Part shown: piece by piece, positions 46,717 through 52,772 of the stretch
Layout of the letters: every line of letters begins with the position of its first letter
Position numbering within the stretch: the first letter of the stretch is position 1
Assembly (NCBI GenBank): GCA_003818285.1
Contig: RPRB01000015.1
Span: 1 to 52,772, forward strand
Length of the DNA: 52,772 bases
Origin: Myxococcaceae bacterium
GTDB taxonomy: Bacteria > Myxococcota > Myxococcia > Myxococcales > Myxococcaceae
Direction: 5' to 3'
Notes under the pieces: generated by a model
Database searches by the model: none
What the model was told of the DNA's origin: nothing
Seen by the model: the letters and a program-made list of their open reading frames with translations, nothing else
Made by a program: the position numbers and the translations under genes

Positions 46717-48105
46717 TCACCAGGCCCGCAGCCGTCGCCGATCGACGATGGCGAACCTGGCGAGGAGCCTGTCGCTGTCGTAGCCCACCCCGACGCCGAC
46801 CAGGTCCTGCACGCCCCCGTACCGGACGTCGCCACCGACGAGCGCGAGCAGCTTGCGCTCGCGTGTGGCCAGGTAGCCGTCCAGGTGTGTCCAGATCTCG
46901 TTCCTTCCCCAGCCGCGGCGCTCGCCGAGAACGCCGAAGAGGTCCGGCGGGACGGAGACCAGCCGGAACTTCCAGGGATCGAGTCCCAGCGACTCCACGA
47001 TCCCTGGCCCCCGGGTCTGCAGGAGGCGCTCGAGCGCGCGGCGGGCGAGACCCCAGCGGGACTCGAGACCGAGCGCCTCGGCGAGGCCGTTCTTCCCCAC
47101 CGGCGTACCTGCCGGTCCCTCCTCGAAGGTCTCGACCAGCATGTCCTCTTCCACGAGCGGAGGGACGAAGCGCGCGCCCCCGGAGGTCAGGATCGGGCGC
47201 GTGACGAGCATCACGATCCGGTCGCGCAGCGCATCCGGCGTATCCCCGGGGAGCATTGCCCTGACGCGGGCCTCCGGGCCCGAGTTGCCCTCGAAGAACA
47301 CCGGCCGCCAGAGGTAGGGAAGGAGGAACCGGAATCGGTCGCGAACGTTGTCCAGATGCTCGGCCTCGAGCCCGAGCGCGCGCGCCTTCCGCAGCGTCTC
47401 CGACTCGAAGGTGCCGGTGAGCGGCGTGGGGTCGACCTCGGGGACCGTCTGGGCGGAGCTCGGTTCCGTCGGGCCGGCTCCAGTGGCCTCGATCCGTTCG
47501 GCGATCTTCTGCAAGGCGGAGAAGCTCCCCGCGGCAAGCGCGTCCCTCGCCTGCTGCTCCAGGTCCAGGCTCGTTTTCGGTGCCGAGCTCTCGCCGAGCC
47601 GCACCGACCTGAGGGCCTCTTCCCGCTCCTGGTAGAGCCGCCGCCAGTCCGGGTCGAGGCGCGCCGCCTGGCCGAACTTGGCGGCGGTGGCATCCCGCAG
47701 TGGTCCGACCTCCCGCTGCTCCCGCCGCTGGAACCAGTGGAACCCCGGCGAGAACGGGTCGACGTGAATCTCATCCTTCTCGTGGAGCTTCTCGCCGAGG
47801 CTCCTCAGAAAGCCGCGGTCATCCAGCAGCCGCTTTTTCGCGTCCAGCTCCTCGGCGAGCGCGCGAACCTCGCTCCACTTCCCGCCGTCGATCGCCTGCT
47901 GGATGCGCCCAGGTAGAGAGTGAGCTCCCTCGTCCGCCAGCTTCAAGGCCCGGTAGTCCACCGGGGAGAGCCCGGCTGCGGCGAGCTGGCGTGCACGCCT
48001 GAGATAGAGGTCGGCGTAAGCGGTGTCGAGCGCAAGGAGCTCGAGGAGCAGCTCCGCCTGCTTTACCCAGGACTCGGAGGAAGGGAGAGGTTGGTGTTGG
48101 GTCAT
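46717..48105 (-). CDS. Conserved hypothetical protein upstream of pta
   Basis: A 462-residue cytosolic protein that I do not recognise. The first half is helical and charged (WVKQAELLLELLALDTAYADLYLRRA, ALAEELDAKKRLLDDRGFLRSLGEKL). The second half is mixed and ends in a distinctive segment: WTHLDGYLATRERKLLALVGGDVRYGG followed by VARFAIVDRRRL-like LLARFAIVDRRRL. No catalytic motif is visible. It is the first gene of the run with pta and ackA (50 bases to pta) and is divergent from the DUF3141 gene with only 113 bases between, so both transcripts may share control. No strong ribosome site is seen before ATG 48105. Confidence 0.7.
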   Translation of the reverse strand: MTQHQPLPSSESWVKQAELLLELLALDTAYADLYLRRARQLAAAGLSPVDYRALKLADEGAHSLPGRIQQAIDGGKWSEVRALAEELDAKKRLLDDRGFLRSLGEKLHEKDEIHVDPFSPGFHWFQRREQREVGPLRDATAAKFGQAARLDPDWRRLYQEREEALRSVRLGESSAPKTSLDLEQQARDALAAGSFSALQKIAERIEATGAGPTEPSSAQTVPEVDPTPLTGTFESETLRKARALGLEAEHLDNVRDRFRFLLPYLWRPVFFEGNSGPEARVRAMLPGDTPDALRDRIVMLVTRPILTSGGARFVPPLVEEDMLVETFEEGPAGTPVGKNGLAEALGLESRWGLARRALERLLQTRGPGIVESLGLDPWKFRLVSVPPDLFGVLGERRGWGRNEIWTHLDGYLATRERKLLALVGGDVRYGGVQDLVGVGVGYDSDRLLARFAIVDRRRLRAW

Positions 48106-48218
48106 TAGCGAGGGTTCCGACCGGTGAGTCGCTCGCCGGGGCAGATCCGTTTCCCGCCGAGCGCGGGAGCGTCCGCGTGCAACGGATCGCGGTTCTGAAG
48201 CGACAAACCGGAAAGACC

Positions 48219-50414
48219 ATGACCAATGCCATCCGAAATCCCGTTCAGGAGTACCTGGTGGATGCCGCCCAGCGCTGCGTGCTGCTGCTCGACACCCTCC
48301 GCCAGCGCGGCAACCGCTCGCTCGAGGAGAGCACCAAGGTTGCCCCGCATGTGCTCGAGTTCGAGTTCGAGCACATTCTCGACGGAAAAACCCTTCCCCG
48401 GCCGACCAACTACCAGCTTGTCCGGATCATCCCGCCGCCCGGAACGCGGATCGATCCCACCCGGCCGCCCTTTGTCGTGGTGGACCCACGGGCCGGCCAT
48501 GGCCCGGGCATCGGAGGGATGAAGCATGACAGCGAGATCGGCGCGGCGTTCGCCGCCGGTCACGCCTGCTACTTCATCGGGTTCCTCCGCGAGCCCGTGC
48601 CCGGTCAGACGGTGGAGGATGTCTGCCGGACGGAGGCGCGCTTTCTGGAGGAGGTCATCGCCCGTCACCCCGAGGCGGAGGGCAAGCCGGTGGTGATCGC
48701 CAACTGCCAGGCCGGCTGGCAGATGATGATGACGGCCGCGCTCCGACCCGAGCTCACCGGGCCCATCCTGCTCGTCGGCTCGCCGCTGTCGTACTGGGGG
48801 GGGGTGCGCGGCAAGAATCCGCTCCGCTACCTCGGGGGCCTGCTCGGGGGCACGTGGCTCACTGCGCTGGCCGGCGACATGGGAGCGGGCCGCTTCGACG
48901 GCGCGAACCTGATCTCCAACTTCGAATCGATGAACCCGGGGAACACCTACTGGAAGAAGCTCTACAACCTCTATTCGAAGATCGACGAGGAGGCGCCGAG
49001 GTACCTCGAGTTCGAGACCTGGTGGGGCACCCCGGTCCTGATGAACGCCGAGGAGATGCAGTGGATCGCCGACGAGCTCTTCATCGGCAACAAGCTGTCG
49101 ACCGGCCAGCTCCGGGCGTCGGATGGGACGAGGATCGACCTGCGGAACGTCACCTCACCGATCATCGTCTTCTGCTCGTGGGGCGACGACATCACTCCGC
49201 CCCAGCAGGCGCTCGGCTGGATCACCGACCTCTACGATCACGAGAGCGAGATCGTCGCCGCCGGTCAAACCATCGTCTACACGATGCACGACTCGATCGG
49301 ACACCTCGGAATCTTCGTCTCCGGGAAGGTTGCCAACAAGGAGCATACCGAGTTTGCCCGGTGTATGGAGATGATCGACCTCATGCCGCCGGGGCTCTAC
49401 GAGGCGGTGATCACCGAGGAAGCGTCCGGAAGCGACCCGGGTGTCAAGGACGACAAGTACCTCCTCCGGCTGGAGGTCCGCACGCTCGAGGACATCCGGA
49501 AGCTGGGAGTGAACCCTCCGGAGGACGAGCGCCGCTTCGCGACGGTGGCCAGGGTCTCCGAGGTCAACAAGAGCCTCTACCGCACCTTCGCCGCGCCGGT
49601 GGTGCGCAGCCTCTTTCCGAAACCGGTGGCCAGGGCCGTCCAGCAGCTCCACCCCAACCGGCTGCGGTTCTCGCTCCTCTCCGACCGGAACCCTCTCCTC
49701 CGGCCGGTGAAGGTGCTGGCGGATTCGGTGCGCACCCGCCGGCAGAAGGTCTCGGCGGACAATCCCCTGCTCTCGGTGGAGCGGGCCGCGTCCTCGTGGA
49801 TCGCCTCCGCGCTCGATGGCTGGGGAGCCATGCGGGGCAGGCTTCAGGAGGCGACCTTCCTCGGCGTCTACGGGCTCCCCGCCGTCCAGGCCCTGGCCGG
49901 CTTCAGCCCCGGAACGAGCGAGCGCCGGCACGCGGAGCGCGATCTCTCCCGCGAGATTGCCCAGGAGCGGAGCCGATCGGAGCTCCGGACGCGCTACTCG
50001 AGCGGGGGCTTCCTCGAGGCGGTGGCGAGGGCCCTGGTGTACATTCGCCTGCCGGAGGGAAGGATCGACGAGCGCGGCTTCGCGATGCTGACCTCGCTCC
50101 GGGCCGAAGCCCCGCCGGAGGAACGTCGGTCGATGACCGAGCTGAAGCAGCTCCTGAAGGAGCAGTTCTTTCTGGTCCGGCTCGACGAGGATCGCGCGCT
50201 GGAGAGCCTCCCCGCGCTGCTGCCTCTTGACCCCGAGACGCGGCGCCACGGGCTGGCCCTCGTCCAGCGCATGCTGGGTGCAGAGGACGCGCTCTCCCCC
50301 GAGGGCGTGCGGCGGCTCCAACGGATCCAGGCCCTGTTCGAGCCCCGGCCACTCCTGGCGGCCTCCAGCGGGACCAGCCCCGAGCGAGGCGGCGGCGGGC
50401 GGGCCGTGGGATGA
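48219..50414 (+). CDS. DUF3141 protein (PHA-synthase-like alpha/beta hydrolase)
   Basis: A 731-residue protein. The N-terminal ~430 residues are an alpha/beta hydrolase related to polyhydroxyalkanoate synthases: FVVVDPRAGHGPGIGGMK, FIGFLREPVPGQTVEDVC, the nucleophile elbow ANCQAGWQ with Cys about 163, SWGDDITPP with the acid and DSIGHLGIFVS with the histidine. The C-terminal part is helical. A Cys nucleophile is what PHA synthases use, but this DUF3141 group has no proven activity that I know of. ATG 48219 (GGAAAG upstream) is preferred over GTG 48177. It is divergent from unknown-pta-ackA; in other bacteria this domain, Pta, AckA and FabI are often neighbours. Confidence 0.88.
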   Translation: MTNAIRNPVQEYLVDAAQRCVLLLDTLRQRGNRSLEESTKVAPHVLEFEFEHILDGKTLPRPTNYQLVRIIPPPGTRIDPTRPPFVVVDPRAGHGPGIGGMKHDSEIGAAFAAGHACYFIGFLREPVPGQTVEDVCRTEARFLEEVIARHPEAEGKPVVIANCQAGWQMMMTAALRPELTGPILLVGSPLSYWGGVRGKNPLRYLGGLLGGTWLTALAGDMGAGRFDGANLISNFESMNPGNTYWKKLYNLYSKIDEEAPRYLEFETWWGTPVLMNAEEMQWIADELFIGNKLSTGQLRASDGTRIDLRNVTSPIIVFCSWGDDITPPQQALGWITDLYDHESEIVAAGQTIVYTMHDSIGHLGIFVSGKVANKEHTEFARCMEMIDLMPPGLYEAVITEEASGSDPGVKDDKYLLRLEVRTLEDIRKLGVNPPEDERRFATVARVSEVNKSLYRTFAAPVVRSLFPKPVARAVQQLHPNRLRFSLLSDRNPLLRPVKVLADSVRTRRQKVSADNPLLSVERAASSWIASALDGWGAMRGRLQEATFLGVYGLPAVQALAGFSPGTSERRHAERDLSREIAQERSRSELRTRYSSGGFLEAVARALVYIRLPEGRIDERGFAMLTSLRAEAPPEERRSMTELKQLLKEQFFLVRLDEDRALESLPALLPLDPETRRHGLALVQRMLGAEDALSPEGVRRLQRIQALFEPRPLLAASSGTSPERGGGGRAVG

Positions 50415-50629
50415 CCGGCTCGGTCTCGAGAGGTCTGGAGATGGCGCGTGGGTGGCTCTGGGCCGTGGTACTGAGCGCGGCCCACGCGTGCGAGGCCCCG
50501 CGACCCTCCCCTGGTCCACGGCAAGTCGAGTAGCGTGGCGACGAGGCTGCGCCTCGCAGCGAGAGGGCGGCCACCGCAGCGATCAGCACACTCCGGTCGG
50601 AGCACTGGTTTCTGCTACACACCGGACGC

Positions 50630-52387
50630 ATGACCGAAGCGGTCCGCTACCGCGTCTCGATGCCCCGCCCCCACTCTCACCTGTTCGAGGTGGAAGCGCA
50701 GTTCCCCCCCGCCGATGTCCTGGACCTCGTCCTCCCGGTCTGGACCCCCGGCAGCTACCTGGTCCGCGAGTTCGCACGGCATGTCCAGGAGCTCTCGGCA
50801 TCCGACGACCGCGGCGACCGCGTGCCGGTGGAGCGCGTGGACAAGCGTACCTGGCGGCTGCGGCCCCACGGCCGCCCGGTGCGGGTGCGCTATTGCGTCT
50901 ACGCGAACGAGCTCACGGTCCGGACCAGCCACCTCGACGGCACGCACGGGTTCTTCAACGGGGCGACCCTCTTCCTCTACTCCGAGGCGCTCCGCGACAG
51001 GCCGCATCAGCTCGCGGTGGATGCGCCTCCCGGATGGAGCGCCTTCACCGCGCTCGACCGCACCGACGGGGGCTGGCAGGCACCGAGCTACGACGTGCTG
51101 GTCGACAGCCCGGTGGAGGTCGGCCCGCACCGCCCCATCCGGTTCGAAGCGGGCGGCGTTCCCCACGAGGTCGTGGTGTGGGGCGGCGCAGTGGACGCGA
51201 GCAAGCTCGCCGCGGACCTGGCCGCGGTGTGCGATGCCGAGGCAGCCCTGTGGGGCGGGCTGCCGATGCCCCGCTACCTCTTCCTCCTCTACCTCGTGGA
51301 CAAGGGGCGCGGCGGTCTCGAGCACGCCGCGTCGACCGCCCTCATCTACCCCCGCGCGCAGATCTCCACTCCCAAGGGCTGGGAGGACTTCCTCACCCTC
51401 GCCTCGCACGAGTACTTCCACCTCTGGAACGTGAAGCGGCTGAAGCCGCGCGCCTTCGTTCCCTTCGACTACGCGGGCGAGAACTACACCCGGTTGCTCT
51501 GGGCCTTCGAGGGCATCACCTCGTACTACGACAATCTCCTCGTGCGCCGGTCCGGGCGGATGAGCCCGGCGCGTTACCTGGTGCGGCTGGGCGAGGCGTT
51601 CTCCACGCTCGCCGCCACGCCGGGACGCCGCGTGCAGACGCTGGAGGACGCCTCCCTCACCGCCTGGGTCAAGTACTACCGGCAGGACGAGCACACCCCG
51701 AACAGCGCGATCTCGTACTACCTCAAGGGCGAGCTGGTCGCGCTGTGCCTGGACCTGGAGATCCGGCGCCGCACCCGTGACGCGAGAAGCCTCGACGACG
51801 TGATGCGCCTCCTGTGGAGCCGTTACGGGGACGGCAAGGGTGTCCCCGAGGATGGCGTGGAGGCGGCCGCGTCCGAGATCGCGGGCTCGGACCTCAAGCC
51901 GTTCTTCGACCGCGCGATCCGGAGCACCGACGAGCTCGACACCTCCGTGCTCGAGCATGTCGGTCTGCGGTTACGCACCCGGATTCGCGAGTCGGTGGGC
52001 GACAAGGGCGGGACCCCGCCGCGGCTGAAGGAGGGGGACACCCGTGCCCGCGCCTGGACCGGAATCGTCGCGCGGGGCAGCACCATCGGCACCGTGCTGG
52101 AGGGTTCGCCGGCCCAGTCCGCGGGGCTCTATCCCGACGACGAGGTGATCGCCGTGGACGGAGTGAAGGGTGACGCCGCGGCGCTGGTCTCGCGTGCGGA
52201 CGAACGGAGCCCGGGAGAGGTGCTGCGAGTGTCGGTGTTCCGGCGGGAACTCCTGCTCGAGGTGCCGGTCACGCTCGAGCGGCGGCCCGAGGACGCGGTC
52301 TGGCTCGCTCCCCTCGAGTCGCCGAGTGACGTCCAGCGCGCCGCGTTCGAGCGATGGGCAGGCGCGCCTCTCGACGGCGCAACCTGA
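50630..52387 (+). CDS. M61-family metallopeptidase with PDZ domain
   Basis: A 585-residue glycyl-aminopeptidase-like protease. Seen: an N-terminal beta domain (LPVWTPGSYLVREFARHVQELSA), the zinc site HEYFH at residues 260-264 within LASHEYFHLWNVKRLKP, and the downstream glutamate in LLWAFEGITSYYDNLLVRR, as in M61 peptidases. A C-terminal PDZ domain (about 475-545; GTVLEGSPAQSAGLYPDDEVIAVDG) follows. No signal peptide is visible, so it is probably cytosolic. The 215 bases upstream contain no other gene that I can support. A single-gene unit. Confidence 0.93.
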   Translation: MTEAVRYRVSMPRPHSHLFEVEAQFPPADVLDLVLPVWTPGSYLVREFARHVQELSASDDRGDRVPVERVDKRTWRLRPHGRPVRVRYCVYANELTVRTSHLDGTHGFFNGATLFLYSEALRDRPHQLAVDAPPGWSAFTALDRTDGGWQAPSYDVLVDSPVEVGPHRPIRFEAGGVPHEVVVWGGAVDASKLAADLAAVCDAEAALWGGLPMPRYLFLLYLVDKGRGGLEHAASTALIYPRAQISTPKGWEDFLTLASHEYFHLWNVKRLKPRAFVPFDYAGENYTRLLWAFEGITSYYDNLLVRRSGRMSPARYLVRLGEAFSTLAATPGRRVQTLEDASLTAWVKYYRQDEHTPNSAISYYLKGELVALCLDLEIRRRTRDARSLDDVMRLLWSRYGDGKGVPEDGVEAAASEIAGSDLKPFFDRAIRSTDELDTSVLEHVGLRLRTRIRESVGDKGGTPPRLKEGDTRARAWTGIVARGSTIGTVLEGSPAQSAGLYPDDEVIAVDGVKGDAAALVSRADERSPGEVLRVSVFRRELLLEVPVTLERRPEDAVWLAPLESPSDVQRAAFERWAGAPLDGAT

Positions 52388-52590
52388 GCCCCGACCGCGG
52401 GGTGAAGCGACGTGTTCCTCACCCACGGCGGATGGGACGTTCCCGCCGCCGGCTCACGCCTTGGAGCAAGGCGCCATCGGCCGCGCCTTCCCGGTCCGGG
52501 GGCGAGTGTGCCGCACGCAGGACGACGGACCGGGACGCCCGGCCACTTCCAGTCTGTCGGCCCACGCGTGTAGCGTTCCACTCCGCCACG

Positions 52591-52772
52591 ATGTCCGATC
52601 TCGAGCGGTTCCTCGCCCAGCCCATCGGTCAGCTCCGCGAGCGGTTCCTCACCCGAGGGCGCCCCGTCCCGGAGGGGCTCCTGGAGGCCCTCGAGCAAGA
52701 CGGGCGGCGCGCGGCGCGCGAGCTTGCACGCGCGATCCGGGGCCGGCGAGAGAAGAACCGCTCGGAGGGCCA
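52591..52772 (+). CDS. N-terminus of a gene, possibly ribonuclease HII (truncated by window end)
   Basis: ATG 52591 opens a frame that is still open at the window end (60 residues seen): MSDLERFLAQPIGQLRERFL then RPVPEGLLEALEQDGRRAARELARAIRGRREKNRSEG. This helical stretch resembles the N-terminal extension that I recall on RNase HII proteins of Anaeromyxobacter-type bacteria, ahead of the catalytic domain. The catalytic DEAGRG motif would lie outside the window, so this is only a suggestion. Confidence 0.5.
   Translation, partial: MSDLERFLAQPIGQLRERFLTRGRPVPEGLLEALEQDGRRAARELARAIRGRREKNRSEG

Overview
The window is about 52.8 kb of very GC-rich DNA with nearly every base in or next to a gene. 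The gene content points to a member of the Myxococcota (Anaeromyxobacter/Cystobacterineae-like): large Ser/Thr kinases with sensor propellers, an FHA-type sigma-54 activator, an Npt-like transporter fused to HEAT repeats, a DUF3141 hydrolase-like protein, and lipoproteins and outer-membrane barrels. This assignment comes from gene content, not a database search. DcuB and a Pta/AckA pair suggest anaerobic or fermentative capacity. No rRNA, tRNA, CRISPR array or insertion sequence was recognised.

Layout. (1) 2-5458: the end of an RND adaptor gene, a 1208-residue RND pump, and PadR- and TetR-type regulators, tightly packed. (2) 5556-6457: a promoter overlapped by a palindromic operator, then a KirBac-type potassium channel. 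(3) 6595-13260: a second copy of that operator/promoter, then an ECF sigma factor, an Npt-like transporter with HEAT repeats, a cyclic-nucleotide-binding-domain protein, a conserved protein of unknown function and a hypothetical protein. (4) 13310-31606: a quinone-reductase-like protein, an FHA/sigma-54 activator and four paralogous ~1100-residue membrane kinases. Genes 1-3 are in tandem. The fourth lies beyond an inserted antisense pair (fabI, dcuB). (5) 31686-35536 (minus): an Mla/MCE lipid-transport operon (STAS-MlaE, MlaF, MlaD, PqiC-like lipoprotein) plus a small gene. (6) 35849-44434: an accessory-looking region. It holds two GH19-like proteins lacking catalytic residues, a lipoprotein gene split by a frameshift, a ~282 bp direct repeat with a micro-ORF and conserved hairpin, a decayed gene fragment, a three-gene cell-surface operon (barrel, kinase-like lipoprotein, Cys-rich secreted protein), ChaB and an AI-2E-type permease. 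(7) 44540-52772: ackA, pta and an unknown gene (minus), divergent DUF3141, an M61 peptidase, and the start of a gene resembling the N-terminus of some RNase HII proteins.

How the parts may work together (inference). The TetR encoded with the RND pump is a good candidate to control the potassium channel and the ECF-sigma/Npt operon through the shared operator. The FHA activator beside the kinases could read kinase output and turn it into sigma-54 transcription. The kinases probably sense periplasmic conditions through C-terminal propellers that carry conserved cysteines. The most promising undescribed units are the kinase array with its FHA activator, the Npt-HEAT/CNB/unknown trio, and the barrel/kinase-like lipoprotein/Cys-rich operon.
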